Source of the DNA: Moraxellaceae bacterium UBA2032
GTDB taxonomy: Bacteria > Pseudomonadota > Gammaproteobacteria > Pseudomonadales > Moraxellaceae
NCBI GenBank assembly: GCA_002333125.1
Contig: DDBM01000015.1
Coordinates: 1-8,897 of the forward strand
DNA length: 8,897 nucleotides
Reading direction: 5' to 3'
Shown: positions 1 to 8,334 of the stretch, piece by piece
Numbering within the stretch: the first letter of the stretch is position 1
Layout of the letters: every line of letters begins with the position of its first letter
Notes under the pieces: generated by a model
Database searches by the model: none
Seen by the model: the letters and a program-made list of their open reading frames with translations, nothing else
Told to the model about the DNA's origin: nothing
Program-made: the position numbers and the translations under genes

Positions 1-609
1 GTAATCGGTGATAGTGGCAAAGGTATTAACAGCCAATCTTGCAACATTGTGTAGGCGTTTTTGCTCGCGGGTATTACTGCTGACAGCGTAGTTAGAGAAT
101 AGAATATGACTATTGGGTGCGGCTAATAAGCTAGCGATGACTTGGCTCGCCTCTTCGGTACTCAGGGCGTTGTCGTCCCGATACTCCTTTATCAGTGATG
201 TAATAGGGCTAATAAAAGCATGTTTGCCAATGGGGGTTGTGAGTGTGTATGGCTGGCTAATGGCATGAGTGGGGTCATCTTGGTCAATAGCACCTATAGG
301 AATAAGCGCAATAACAGGGAATGTAGTGGCATCGTCACTGTTGACGTTTTTTAATGTGTACTCGCCTTTATTATTGGTTGTTGTTTGTATTTCACTCGTA
401 TCACAAAGCAAATTGGCGTTTTTGTCTAAACAAACAATCGCTCCTTGAATATAGCCATCGGCAACTACACCACTTAATGTCGTTAATTTGATAGTTGTAG
501 GGGGTGTTGTTACGGGAGTACTGCTATTGTTATCACCCCCTCCGCCTCCACAACCTGTCAGCATCATCGTTGCCCAAAGAAAAAGAGCCGAGCAAGAAAA
601 AGGCTTCAT
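1..609 (-). CDS. Partial Gly-rich surface lipoprotein, N-terminal 203 residues
   Basis: The reading frame starts at the ATG at 607-609 and stays open for 203 codons to the left edge, so the C-terminus is missing. Residues 1-20 form a lipoprotein signal peptide: a hydrophobic stretch ending in the lipobox L-T-G-C, with C20 as the predicted lipidated cysteine. Five glycines and a Ser/Thr/Pro-rich linker (about 26-45) follow. Residues 46-86 resemble a beta-sandwich carboxypeptidase-regulatory or Cna-B-like repeat. It has the pattern VCLDKNANLLCD: Asp62, Asn64, Asn66 and Asp70 could bind calcium, and Cys60 and Cys69 could form a disulfide. Residues 124-140 carry TTPIGKHAFISPITSLI, a stretch I associate with large gammaproteobacterial surface lipoproteins. 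The likely location is the outer membrane or cell surface. The gene lies 75 bp downstream of mltF on the same strand. A GGA about 5 nt before the ATG is a weak ribosome site. The specific function is unknown. Confidence 0.85.
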   Translation of the reverse strand, partial: MKPFSCSALFLWATMMLTGCGGGGGDNNSSTPVTTPPTTIKLTTLSGVVADGYIQGAIVCLDKNANLLCDTSEIQTTTNNKGEYTLKNVNSDDATTFPVIALIPIGAIDQDDPTHAISQPYTLTTPIGKHAFISPITSLIKEYRDDNALSTEEASQVIASLLAAPNSHILFSNYAVSSNTREQKRLHNVARLAVNTFATITDY

Positions 610-640
610 TAAGTTCCATCCATTGATTTAAAAGTCGCGC

Positions 641-667
641 ATTGTACTCGTTTTGCTGAGGCAACAA
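641..667 (-). promoter_or_regulatory. Candidate promoter of the lipoprotein gene
   Basis: On the minus strand a TACAAT -10 box (641-646) lies 15 bp after a TTGTTG -35-like box (662-667). Transcription would start roughly 25 nt before the ATG at 609. The -10 is good but the spacer is short, so the call is tentative. No hairpin with a T-run is seen between mltF and this gene (610-684), so read-through from mltF is also possible. Confidence 0.35.
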
Positions 668-684
668 AATAATAATTTATTAGA

Positions 685-2061
685 TTATTGCACGACTCTT
701 TGCTGTTTCTCAATACTCGCCACCCAGCTATGTTTAGTGGTGGTTAAGAGTAGCGCATCATAATAACGACGTACTTCTTGTACATAAACCAAGGCTTGGC
801 CTGCACGTGGTAATTGGCGTAAATGACGACTCACATCAAGCCATTTATTGGGGTCATTACCCATTTTTTTGGTGATTTTTTGAGCTTTAATAATGTTGCC
901 GTAACCCATGTTATAGGCTGCTAGTGCCATCCATGTTCTATCAGGCTCACGTACGGTATCAGAAAACTTTTGCGTCATTAATTGATAATATGCCGCACCT
1001 GCCTGAATACTTTGGGTAGGGTTATCACGGTTTTTAATGCCCATCTCGGCGGCTGTGCCTTTAGTGAGCATCATTAAACCAGAAACACCTGTGGGCGAAA
1101 TCGCATTAGCATTCCACTTAGACTCTTGATAACCAATCGCCGCTAATAAACGCCAGTCGATACTGTGTTTTTGTGCTTGTTGCTCAAATTTTGTTTTATA
1201 TAACGGTAAACGTGCTTGCATATCACGTTGAAAGGTTTTTACCCCGATATTATTAAAGGTTTCGCCTTGGCTATAAAAGCGTGTTAAGCGTTGTAAAGAA
1301 CCATCTTGGGTGCTTTGTTGCAAAAAATAATTGGCTAATTTTAATAAATGTTGGTCTTGAGGGCGCATTGCCCAAGCCAATTTAACTTCGCTTAAAACAG
1401 TTTTGGTTTTTAATTCAGGAAAGGCCGCACGACGTGCTTCAAACTCGGCCTCATTAATTACTGCATAATCAACAGAGCCATCTTCAAGCTTCATTAATAA
1501 TTCGTCAGGTGAAGCATTAGCCATGGTGAGTAAATTTGCGTTAGGCTCAATAAGAGCCAGTTGTTGTTGCGCGATACTATTTTTGCCAACGGCTATTTGT
1601 GGGGTATCGGATACAGATGAATCATTACTACGCTCAATAAGCTGCTGTTGTTCTTGTAAATAAGGTTGGCTTAATAATAAGGTTTTTAAACGTAGGTCAC
1701 GGCTTGCTAAACCTGTAATGCCAATGTCGGCACTGCCTGAGCGTAAGGCTTTAATAACTGCGGCGGCATTAGGGGCTTGGGTAATTTCTAACTTAATGTG
1801 TAGTTCTTCAGCAAATTTACGCAACAATTCGTATTGTAAACCGCGCGCACCTTCTGCACCATGTGGCAAAAAAGTGGTTGGGCCAGCAACACCAATAACA
1901 CGTAAGGTACCGCGCTCTGTGACCTTATCGATACGATAAGACGAGCTAGGCTGTATCATAAATGCACCACAAAACAGCAAGGTCATTAACAACATGCGTT
2001 TAACAGAAACTGTCATTTGTCGTACAAAAAAATTGGCTGGCAAGGCCTTTTTGCCTGTCAT
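685..2061 (-). CDS. mltF: Membrane-bound lytic murein transglycosylase F
   Basis: MltF cleaves the MurNAc-GlcNAc bond of peptidoglycan non-hydrolytically, leaving 1,6-anhydro-MurNAc ends, and acts at the periplasmic face of the envelope. The 458-residue protein has a hydrophobic N-terminal signal or anchor (about 23-36). A periplasmic solute-binding-like domain (SBP_bac_3 type, about 48-265) follows, then an SLT catalytic domain (about 295-435). The catalytic glutamate is E313 in AAIGYQESKW. Other family marks are GLMMLT (328-333), AAYNMGYGNI (381-390) and YVQEVRRYY (426-434). The domain order matches E. coli MltF (about 518 residues); this one is shorter mainly at the C-terminus. No lipobox is seen near Cys31, so it is probably anchored by an uncleaved helix or secreted rather than lipidated. 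The ATG at 2061 is preferred because AGGGG lies 6 nt upstream; Met16 has no such site. The gene is divergent from purL, as in other gammaproteobacteria. Confidence 0.95.
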   Translation of the reverse strand: MTGKKALPANFFVRQMTVSVKRMLLMTLLFCGAFMIQPSSSYRIDKVTERGTLRVIGVAGPTTFLPHGAEGARGLQYELLRKFAEELHIKLEITQAPNAAAVIKALRSGSADIGITGLASRDLRLKTLLLSQPYLQEQQQLIERSNDSSVSDTPQIAVGKNSIAQQQLALIEPNANLLTMANASPDELLMKLEDGSVDYAVINEAEFEARRAAFPELKTKTVLSEVKLAWAMRPQDQHLLKLANYFLQQSTQDGSLQRLTRFYSQGETFNNIGVKTFQRDMQARLPLYKTKFEQQAQKHSIDWRLLAAIGYQESKWNANAISPTGVSGLMMLTKGTAAEMGIKNRDNPTQSIQAGAAYYQLMTQKFSDTVREPDRTWMALAAYNMGYGNIIKAQKITKKMGNDPNKWLDVSRHLRQLPRAGQALVYVQEVRRYYDALLLTTTKHSWVASIEKQQRVVQ

Positions 2062-2067
2062 GCGCGA

Positions 2068-2072
2068 CCCCT
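2068..2072 (-). promoter_or_regulatory. Ribosome binding site that fixes the mltF start
   Basis: AGGGG on the minus strand lies 6 nt before the ATG at 2059-2061. It selects this start over Met16, which has a T-rich upstream sequence without a purine-rich site. Confidence 0.7.
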
Positions 2073-2091
2073 ATTTAAGCTATTGGATTAA

Positions 2092-2120
2092 ATTTTAACC
2101 ATTTTTGTACTAAAACACAA
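2092..2120 (-). promoter_or_regulatory. Candidate sigma-70 promoter of mltF
   Basis: On the minus strand TTGTGT (2115-2120) and TAAAAT (2092-2097) are separated by exactly 17 bp. The -10 matches consensus at 5 of 6 bases and the -35 at 3 of 6. Transcription would begin near 2085, giving a leader of about 24 nt that contains the AGGGG ribosome site. Confidence 0.5.
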
Positions 2121-2244
2121 TCATTATGGGCTTGAGTGGTTGGTTTGTAAGACAAAGTGTATCGTTTGTAGGAGCTGATAGCTTGTGAATGGCAGCCTGT
2201 TTTTTGCTTATTGCTGACAATAGAGGCACTTATTTTTAGGTTTC

Positions 2245-2283
2245 TTGAGCTAAAAGTCCTGTGTTTAAGCTAAGAGGATTTTT
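2245..2283 (+). repeat. Imperfect direct repeat and AT-rich hairpin upstream of purL
   Basis: TTGAGCTAAAAG (2245-2256) and TTAAGCTAAGAG (2265-2276) match at 10 of 12 positions and start 20 bp apart, about two helical turns. Overlapping them, AAAAGTCCT (2252-2260) can pair with AGGATTTTT (2275-2283), giving a 9-bp stem with one G-U pair and a 14-nt loop. The position just upstream of the candidate purL promoter suggests a protein-binding site. A weak terminator is the alternative. Confidence 0.3.
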
Positions 2284-2311
2284 CCAATAAGGTCTTGGTT
2301 TAGGGTATTAT
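2281..2311 (+). promoter_or_regulatory. Candidate purL promoter
   Basis: A TATTAT -10 box (2306-2311) has TTTCCA (2281-2286, 4 of 6 matches) 19 bp upstream, a longer than ideal spacer. Transcription from here would begin near 2318 and give a purL leader of about 115 nt that includes the hairpin at 2329-2362. A second TATTAT (2390-2395) has no convincing -35. Confidence 0.3.
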
Positions 2312-2328
2312 ACAGCCCCTCAAAAGCT

Positions 2329-2362
2329 ATACCTAAGCCTTGTTATGTGGCGGTTTAGGTGT
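2329..2362 (+). promoter_or_regulatory. Stem-loop in the purL leader
   Basis: ATACCTAAGCC (2329-2339) pairs with GGTTTAGGTGT (2352-2362), forming an 11-bp stem with two G-U pairs and a 12-nt loop. No T-run follows, so it is not an intrinsic terminator by itself. The 5' arm could instead pair with an identical GGTTTAGG at 2297-2304, so it may be part of a switchable leader, or an operator made of inverted GGYTTAGG half-sites. It matches no riboswitch class I know. Confidence 0.4.
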
Positions 2363-2434
2363 CGTCGTCTTTCATGTTTAAGATAGATGTATTATTTACA
2401 ACATCGGTCTTTATTGTCTTAAAGCGAGTGTGTC

Positions 2435-5400
2435 ATGTTGATTGTCAGTGGTGCTAAGGCGTTATCCTCTTTTAAAAGCCAACGTTTATTAGCCGATTTA
2501 CAAACGATTGAACCCAGTGTGATTGGTTTAACCAGTCGCTTTGTTCATGTGGTGTCGGTCGGTAGCGCGTTAACTGCCAGTGAAGATACGCAACTGCATG
2601 AGCTATTGCATTATGGCGAAGACTTTACAGCCGAAGGTTTTGGTGATGGTGAGTTTGATGCAATTTTTGTGATTGCGCCGCGTATTGGCACTATCTCACC
2701 GTGGTCATCAAAAGCCACAGACATAGCCCGTAACAGTGGTTTAGATAAAATTCAGCGAGTTGAACGAGTAACGGTATATTGGTTGCAAACGAGCTGTGAG
2801 TTAAATGACAACCAACGCCAAGTCGTTGCTGCAAAGTTACATGACCGTATGACACAAAGTGTGTTGTACAGTGTCGAAGAAGCCGAAGTCTTATTTGAAG
2901 AACATACGCCAAAGCCTTTGCAAAGTATTGATATTTTGGGTGGTGGTCGTGAGGCTTTAGTGCAAGCCAACCAAGAGTTTGGTTTTGCCTTGTCTGCCGA
3001 TGAGATTGATTATTTAGTCGAGAGTTTTAAACAGCTTGGTCGTAATCCGCACGATGTCGAATTAATGATGTTTGCTCAAGCCAACTCAGAGCATTGTCGT
3101 CATAAAATCTTTAATGCCGATTGGACAATCGACGCTGTTAAAGCAGAAAAGTCTTTGTTTGGCATGATTAAAAATACCTATAACAATGCACCCGCTAATA
3201 TTTTGTCTGCCTATAAAGATAATGCCTCGGTAATTGTAGGGCATCAAGCCGATCGTTTTTTTCCTAACCCTGATAATAATACCTATGGTTATAGCAACGA
3301 GCCTGTTCATATTTTAATGAAGGTCGAAACTCATAACCATCCAACCGCAATTTCGCCATTTGCAGGGGCATCGACAGGCTCAGGCGGAGAAATTCGTGAT
3401 GAAGGTGCAACAGGTCGTGGTGGCAAACCCAAAGCAGGTTTAGCAGGTTTTACTGTCTCTAATTTGCAAATTCCTAATTTTGTGCAACCGTGGGAAGTGG
3501 CTTACGGCAAGCCAAATCGTATTGTGTCTGCTTTAGATATTATGATTGATGCACCATTGGGCGGTGCGGCGTTTAATAACGAGTTTGGTCGTCCTAATTT
3601 GTGCGGTTATTTCCGTAGTTTTGAATTGGCGGTTAAGGGTGTTAATGGTGTAGAAGTTCGTGGTTATCATAAGCCGATTATGATTGCAGGTGGTTTGGGT
3701 AATATTCGTGCCGAACACGTGCAAAAGAATGCTATTCAAGCAGGTGATTGCCTCATTGTGTTGGGTGGCCCAGCTTTGTTAATTGGTTTGGGTGGCGGTG
3801 CAGCCTCCAGTATGGCCAGTGGTGCCAGTGCCGAAAACTTAGATTTTGCCTCGGTGCAACGTGACAACCCCGAAATGGAACGTCGTTGCCAAGAAGTGAT
3901 TGATGTGTGTTGGGCAATGGGCAACAACAATCCTTTTGTGTCGGTGCATGATGTGGGTGCAGGTGGTTTATCTAATGCGATGCCCGAATTAGTCCATGAA
4001 TGGGATTTAGGCGCAACCCTAGAATTACGCAAAATTCCGAATTTAGAGCGTGGCATGAGTCCGCGTGAGATTTGGTGTAATGAAGCCCAAGAGCGTTATG
4101 TGTTGGCGATACGTCCTGAGCGTTTGGCTGAATTTGAAGCCATTTGTGCGCGTGAGCGTTGCCCGTTTGCGGTGTTAGGTCAAGCCGAAAAAGTGCAACA
4201 TTTAACGGTAAAAGATAGCCATTTTGCTAATAACGCCGTTGATATGCCAATGCAAGTCTTGCTAGGCAAACCGCCCAAAATGTCGCGTCAATTTAATACC
4301 CATACGATTGAACAAGCTGCATTTGATACATCTACGATTGATTTGCAAGAAGCCACAAAACGCGTATTACAAGTGCCAACGGTAGGTTCTAAATCATTCT
4401 TAATTACCATTGGTGACCGTTCGGTAACAGGTTTAGTGGCACGTGAGCAAATGGTGGGGCGTTATCAAGTGCCTGTTGCCGATTGTGCTGTTACCGCGAG
4501 TGGTTTTTTTGCTTATACAGGCGAAGCGATGGCAATGGGTGAGCGTACCCCATTGGCCTTAATTAATGCGGCTGCATCGGGGCGTATGGCCGTTGGTGAA
4601 GCGATTACCAATATTGCCTCTGCCAAGATTGCGCAATTAGGTGATATTAAATTATCGGCTAATTGGATGGCTGCCGCAGGTTATGGCACCGAAGACCAAG
4701 CCTTATTTGAAGCGGTTAAAGCGATTGGCATGGAATTGTGTCCTGCCTTAGATATTGCTATTCCAGTGGGTAAAGATTCGTTGTCGATGCGTACAGTGTG
4801 GAAAGAGGGCAACGAAAACAAAGCCGTTACCTCGCCGATGTCGTTAATTGTCACGTCCTTTGCACCTGTAACCGATATTCGTCAAACCTTAACTCCCGAA
4901 TTATCCACCGATACCAACACTGTATTAATGCTGATTGATTTGGGTCAAGGTCAAAATCGTTTGGGTGGTTCGGTATTAGCACAAGCCTATTTGCAAATTG
5001 GTGATGTTGCGCCTGATGTTGATAGTCCTGCGTTATTAAAAGACTTTTTTAATACCATTCAAACATTAAATGCCGATGGCAAATTATTAGCCTACCATGA
5101 CCGTAGTGATGGTGGCTTAGTCACAAGCTTGGCAGAAATGGCGTTTGCTGCTCGTGTGGGTTTAGATATTGATTTATCCGCTTTAGCAAGCAACAGCCAA
5201 CAATTAGCCGCCGTGTTATTTAACGAAGAATTAGGGGCAGTAATTCAAGTTGCTAAAACTGATGTTGAAGCCGTACAAGCCGCGTTTGCCAACACCAGTT
5301 TGGCAGAAAGTGTTTATGTATTAGGCGGCATTAACCTGAGCCAAGAGATTTGTTTTAGTCATCAAAATCAAGTGGTTTTGGCAGGTACGCGCGCCCAATG

Positions 5401-6337
5401 GCAACAAGACTGGGCAGAAACCAGTTATCGACTTCAAGCGATGCGTGACAATGCCGATTGTGCTGCGCAAGAATTTTCTTTAATTGCCGATAACACTCAA
5501 GCAGGGTTAATTGCCCAATTAAGTTATGACCAAGATTTAGATATTGCCTTGCCCTTTATTAATAAAGGTATTCGTCCACGTGTCGCTATTTTGCGTGAAC
5601 AAGGTGTCAATGGTCAGCTAGAAATGGCGGCTGCTTTTGATAAAGCAGGCTTTACCAGTGTTGATGTTCACATGAGCGATATTTTGTCGGGGCGTGTTAG
5701 CTTGCGTGACTTTATCGGCTTGGTCGCTTGTGGTGGATTCTCTTATGGTGATGTGTTGGGCGCAGGTGGCGGTTGGGCAAAATCGGTGTTGTTTAATAGC
5801 CGTGCGCGTGACGAATTTTCGGCCTTTTTTAATCGTCCCGAAACCTTTAGTTTGGGGGTGTGTAACGGTTGCCAAATGTTGTCTCAACTCAAAGATTTGA
5901 TTCCTCATGCTGAGTTATGGCCACGTTTTGTGCGTAACACGAGTGAATCGTTTGAGGCGCGTACGGCTTTAGTGCGTATCGAAAAGTCTCCGTCTTTATT
6001 CTTTAAAGATATGGAGGGCTCGGTGATGCCGATTGCGGTAGCACATGGTGAAGGCCGTGTGTTGCATAGCAACGTAGAAGCCTTAAATAACAGTGGCTTA
6101 GTTGCTGCTCGTTTTGCCGATGCCACAGGCTTAGCAACACAAACCTACCCGCTTAATCCAAATGGTTCACCATTTGCAATTACCAGTGTAACCAGCACTG
6201 ACGGTCGTGCCACGATTTTAATGCCGCATCCTGAACGGGTATTCCGTGGTGTGCAAAACTCTTGGCAGCCAAAAGAGTGGCAACAAGATGGCGCGTGGAT
6301 GCGTATGTTTAGAAATGCACGGGTGTTTGTGGGGTGA
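2435..6337 (+). CDS. purL: Phosphoribosylformylglycinamidine synthase (long form)
   Basis: PurL makes FGAM from FGAR, ATP and glutamine, the fourth step of de novo purine synthesis, in the cytoplasm. At 1300 residues it matches the single-chain gammaproteobacterial form (E. coli about 1295), in which PurS-, PurL- and PurQ-like parts are fused. The N-terminal PurS-like domain (about 1-150) is followed by a linker with SEHCRHKIF (218-226). Two tandem AIRS-type ATP-binding halves follow: about 290-590, with [11 protein letters not shown] (296-306) and the Gly-rich [16 protein letters not shown] (315-330), and about 655-985. The C-terminal class I glutaminase (about 1045-1300) has nucleophile C1143 in GVCNGCQM and the His/Glu pair H1265 and E1267 in PHPERVF. 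All expected residues are present and the frame is intact. The start [13 protein letters not shown] aligns with known PurL N-termini; the ribosome site is weak (AGCGAG, 6 nt upstream). The gene ends 33 bp before the convergent AlbA_2 gene. Confidence 0.98.
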   Translation: MLIVSGAKALSSFKSQRLLADLQTIEPSVIGLTSRFVHVVSVGSALTASEDTQLHELLHYGEDFTAEGFGDGEFDAIFVIAPRIGTISPWSSKATDIARNSGLDKIQRVERVTVYWLQTSCELNDNQRQVVAAKLHDRMTQSVLYSVEEAEVLFEEHTPKPLQSIDILGGGREALVQANQEFGFALSADEIDYLVESFKQLGRNPHDVELMMFAQANSEHCRHKIFNADWTIDAVKAEKSLFGMIKNTYNNAPANILSAYKDNASVIVGHQADRFFPNPDNNTYGYSNEPVHILMKVETHNHPTAISPFAGASTGSGGEIRDEGATGRGGKPKAGLAGFTVSNLQIPNFVQPWEVAYGKPNRIVSALDIMIDAPLGGAAFNNEFGRPNLCGYFRSFELAVKGVNGVEVRGYHKPIMIAGGLGNIRAEHVQKNAIQAGDCLIVLGGPALLIGLGGGAASSMASGASAENLDFASVQRDNPEMERRCQEVIDVCWAMGNNNPFVSVHDVGAGGLSNAMPELVHEWDLGATLELRKIPNLERGMSPREIWCNEAQERYVLAIRPERLAEFEAICARERCPFAVLGQAEKVQHLTVKDSHFANNAVDMPMQVLLGKPPKMSRQFNTHTIEQAAFDTSTIDLQEATKRVLQVPTVGSKSFLITIGDRSVTGLVAREQMVGRYQVPVADCAVTASGFFAYTGEAMAMGERTPLALINAAASGRMAVGEAITNIASAKIAQLGDIKLSANWMAAAGYGTEDQALFEAVKAIGMELCPALDIAIPVGKDSLSMRTVWKEGNENKAVTSPMSLIVTSFAPVTDIRQTLTPELSTDTNTVLMLIDLGQGQNRLGGSVLAQAYLQIGDVAPDVDSPALLKDFFNTIQTLNADGKLLAYHDRSDGGLVTSLAEMAFAARVGLDIDLSALASNSQQLAAVLFNEELGAVIQVAKTDVEAVQAAFANTSLAESVYVLGGINLSQEICFSHQNQVVLAGTRAQWQQDWAETSYRLQAMRDNADCAAQEFSLIADNTQAGLIAQLSYDQDLDIALPFINKGIRPRVAILREQGVNGQLEMAAAFDKAGFTSVDVHMSDILSGRVSLRDFIGLVACGGFSYGDVLGAGGGWAKSVLFNSRARDEFSAFFNRPETFSLGVCNGCQMLSQLKDLIPHAELWPRFVRNTSESFEARTALVRIEKSPSLFFKDMEGSVMPIAVAHGEGRVLHSNVEALNNSGLVAARFADATGLATQTYPLNPNGSPFAITSVTSTDGRATILMPHPERVFRGVQNSWQPKEWQQDGAWMRMFRNARVFVG

Positions 6338-6345
6338 AAAAGTAG

Positions 6346-6372
6346 GGGCAGTCATTGTGGCTGCCCTTTTTT
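6346..6372 (+). terminator. Intrinsic terminator of purL, probably bidirectional
   Basis: GGGCAGTC (6346-6353) pairs with GGCTGCCC (6359-6366), an 8-bp stem with one G-U pair and a 5-nt ATTGT loop, followed by six T (6367-6372). It begins 9 nt after the purL stop. On the other strand the same stem is followed, after 3 nt, by five T (complement of 6337-6341), so it can also end the convergent AlbA_2 transcript. The T-run overlaps the last 2 bp of that gene's stop codon. Confidence 0.85.
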
Positions 6373-8275
6373 AGTCAAATAAAGAAGAGTGTTTTTTAAA
6401 TTCCTGATTAAGTGTGAAGCCGTATCTAATTGTTGTAGATTTTTCAATAAAACCTGATTTTGTAAGTTTATTAAAAGTATTTCTTACACCTCTTTTATAA
6501 TTTTCGTATTTATTCGCTTCAATAATCACCTTATGTTTTTTTCGGTATAAAAAGTCACCAACTAGATTAGCATTTGCAGCTTTATAGTTACTAAAATATT
6601 GGTAGCGATAAATTATCTCTAAAATTTCCTGATGTTCGAGTTTTAATAAATCGTAATCTGTCCCAAAAATGTCGCGTAACTCTTGTCTGAAAGATTCTTT
6701 AGTTAAGGTTCTGTCAACAATATACACAGGATACAGTGGATATTCTGTGATGCCGATAGATGTTCTGAAAATTAAGCCTTTATCTTCTAAGCTGCTAATC
6801 ACTGAAAAGTGATTGTTATCAGAAGTAAGTAATACGGTATATCGTTCTAACTTATTAAGCTTTTCTGTTTTATAAAAATAAGCAAGTACAATATTTTCTT
6901 CATCTGTTAATGGAATGCCATCACATTTGCTTAGTAAATAACCCGAAAAGCTTTCTAACCAGAGCAGCATCTCAGCATCTAATACTTGGCCTTTGGGAAT
7001 ATGTAAACTAATATCACTTTCACTATGTAATAAATAATAAGGAACATCAATTTTATTATCTAAACAAGCGTTAGTAAGTGATGCCATCCCAGTACCTCGT
7101 CCTTCCCAACGGTCAAAGGTTTTTAATATATCTGCAAGTTTGGGATTTCTAGCTTTGGGGACAGGAATAATACGGCGTATCCTAATAGTCGAAGAGTCTA
7201 TTTTTTCATCATAGACAAGACGTTGTTCCTGTCTAAAGTTACCCGGATTACGCACCTCTATACTTTGATTGGGCTTGATAATAATATTAACAAAACGATT
7301 AATACTATAGTCTCTGTGTGCAAGCGCATTATTAATTGTTTCACGAATCAGTTTTTCAGGATATTCAGGTAATTCTGCTCCTCCTTTATTATACGCAACA
7401 CCTACTTGAATATTTTTATAAATAAAGCCTACACTGCGTTCCATAAGAGCAAAGATATTGTCTTTGATAATTTGTTTGTCTTGAGCCACTTGTGTGATTG
7501 AGTCAACATAAGCATCAACTTGGCATCGACTTTCAATAAAGTCATAGATGTTATTTCCACAAACCAGCATTCCTAATAAAGTTGGCTTATTATCACGGCA
7601 AAAAAATTTTCGGTGCAAGAATGAGGATGCTGAGTGAATATCTGCTTTTAAGCTTTCTATTTTTACATCTCGATTAAGTCGAATAATATAATCATTTAAT
7701 TTATCTATATCTAAATCACTTAATTCGGCTTGTTGAATAATATCAAGTTCTTTAGCATAGGCAATGTCAATTTTTCGCTCTTCTTGAGCTACTATGTCTT
7801 CTTTTTTTATTTTGTGGTCACCTGTAATATTGCGCCGATATGCAGTACCTTCATAAAATACAAATTTTTTATCTTCAGGAAGTTTTTCGACATAAATAAT
7901 ACAGACACGATGACGCTTAATAGAATGGGTATCATTTGTTGGAAAGTCTTTGATTTCCATCGGTGGAAAGAACTCTGATAAATCTAGTTTTTTACCCTGA
8001 GCGTCTTGAAACTTTATACAAATTTCTTTGAATTTTGATTCATTTTTAACAGGGTCTGTACCCGTTAAACGGTATTTTTTTTCTTTTTCGTTAATGCCAA
8101 CAATAACGATACCACCTTCGGTGTTTAAAAAAGCGCAAATAGAACTGTATAGCTCTTTCCAACTTTCACCAGAAGATAAGTCTTTTATCTCAACTTTGTC
8201 AGTTTCTACATCAAGAAAAATACCAGTCTCAATGCTTTCTTGAATAGTGGCTAAAATTTTATCAACTGCTTTCAT
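6371..8275 (-). CDS. AlbA_2 (Schlafen-type) and GHKL-ATPase-like protein
   Basis: This 634-residue protein has the architecture of the COG2865-type 'predicted transcriptional regulator' family. Residues about 20-165 form an AlbA_2 domain, with VETDKVEIK (23-31) and FLNTEGGIVIVGINE (49-63). A connecting region (165-300) leads to a GHKL-type ATP-binding fold (HATPase_c_4, about 300-430). Its boxes are RETINNALAHRDYS (311-324), RNPGNF (342-347) and EGRGTG (391-396). The C-terminal part (about 450-634) is poorly recognisable but has two stretches resembling winged helix-turn-helix folds (about 455-505 and 590-622). AlbA_2 domains bind nucleic acid, and Schlafen relatives cleave RNA; what this protein acts on is unknown. 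The ATG at 8275 is bounded by an in-frame TAG at 8294-8296, and no Shine-Dalgarno is visible. Sampled GC is about 25-30%, below purL (about 43%), which suggests horizontal acquisition. A regulator or a defence or stress effector are both possible. Confidence 0.9.
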   Translation of the reverse strand: MKAVDKILATIQESIETGIFLDVETDKVEIKDLSSGESWKELYSSICAFLNTEGGIVIVGINEKEKKYRLTGTDPVKNESKFKEICIKFQDAQGKKLDLSEFFPPMEIKDFPTNDTHSIKRHRVCIIYVEKLPEDKKFVFYEGTAYRRNITGDHKIKKEDIVAQEERKIDIAYAKELDIIQQAELSDLDIDKLNDYIIRLNRDVKIESLKADIHSASSFLHRKFFCRDNKPTLLGMLVCGNNIYDFIESRCQVDAYVDSITQVAQDKQIIKDNIFALMERSVGFIYKNIQVGVAYNKGGAELPEYPEKLIRETINNALAHRDYSINRFVNIIIKPNQSIEVRNPGNFRQEQRLVYDEKIDSSTIRIRRIIPVPKARNPKLADILKTFDRWEGRGTGMASLTNACLDNKIDVPYYLLHSESDISLHIPKGQVLDAEMLLWLESFSGYLLSKCDGIPLTDEENIVLAYFYKTEKLNKLERYTVLLTSDNNHFSVISSLEDKGLIFRTSIGITEYPLYPVYIVDRTLTKESFRQELRDIFGTDYDLLKLEHQEILEIIYRYQYFSNYKAANANLVGDFLYRKKHKVIIEANKYENYKRGVRNTFNKLTKSGFIEKSTTIRYGFTLNQEFKKHSSLFD

Positions 8276-8298
8276 GATATGTCTAAATAGTGACTAGA

Positions 8299-8334
8299 TA
8301 AGAGGATATCTTAACTTTATGCCTAAGTTATAAC
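8299..8334. promoter_or_regulatory. Cluster of inverted repeats, possible operators
   Basis: Three palindromic elements are packed into 36 bp: TAAGA-N5-TCTTA (8299-8313), TAACTT-N7-AAGTTA (8312-8330) and the perfect GTTATAAC (8327-8334). They cover the -10 and spacer of the candidate AlbA_2 promoter and lie just upstream of the plus-strand TATAAT. One bound protein could therefore control both genes. The region is very AT-rich, so some symmetry may be chance. Confidence 0.35.

Larger units (their letters stand above)
2062..2434. other. Divergent mltF/purL control region, no gene
   Basis: These 373 bp separate two divergently transcribed core genes. The left end holds the mltF promoter and ribosome site. 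The purL half holds imperfect direct repeats, a candidate purL promoter, three copies of GGYTTAGG and a strong hairpin. Only very short ATG frames occur (20 codons at 2126, 13 codons at 2345), without ribosome sites. I see no tRNA and no match to the E. coli PurR operator consensus. Confidence 0.6.

Noticed and set aside
1718..1939. Open frame of 73 codons on the plus strand inside mltF
   Set aside because: It lies antisense to the SBP-domain coding region of mltF, has no family resemblance and no ribosome site.
2015..2017. Met16 as alternative mltF start
   Set aside because: It would give a tidier signal peptide, but its upstream is T-rich without a ribosome site, whereas Met1 has AGGGG at ideal spacing.
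2126..2188. 20-codon open frame in the mltF/purL gap
   Set aside because: There is no Shine-Dalgarno, no recognisable sequence, and it overlaps the region upstream of the mltF promoter.
2275..2283. T-run after a hairpin read as an intrinsic terminator in front of purL
   Set aside because: The Ts are consumed in the weak A-T stem, the loop is 14 nt, and no gene upstream on the plus strand needs termination.
2345..2386. Possible 13-codon Arg-rich leader peptide starting in the purL leader hairpin loop
   Set aside because: No ribosome site precedes the ATG, and arginine codons have no evident link to purine control. Chance is more likely.
3736..4056. Open frame of 106 codons on the minus strand inside purL
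   Set aside because: It is antisense to a strongly conserved part of PurL; its composition reflects the opposite strand and it resembles no known protein.
7730..8243. Plus-strand open frames of 71-82 codons within the AlbA_2 gene
   Set aside because: They are antisense to conserved AlbA_2 coding sequence; the Phe-rich translation is what Lys/Glu-rich AT-rich coding gives on the other strand.
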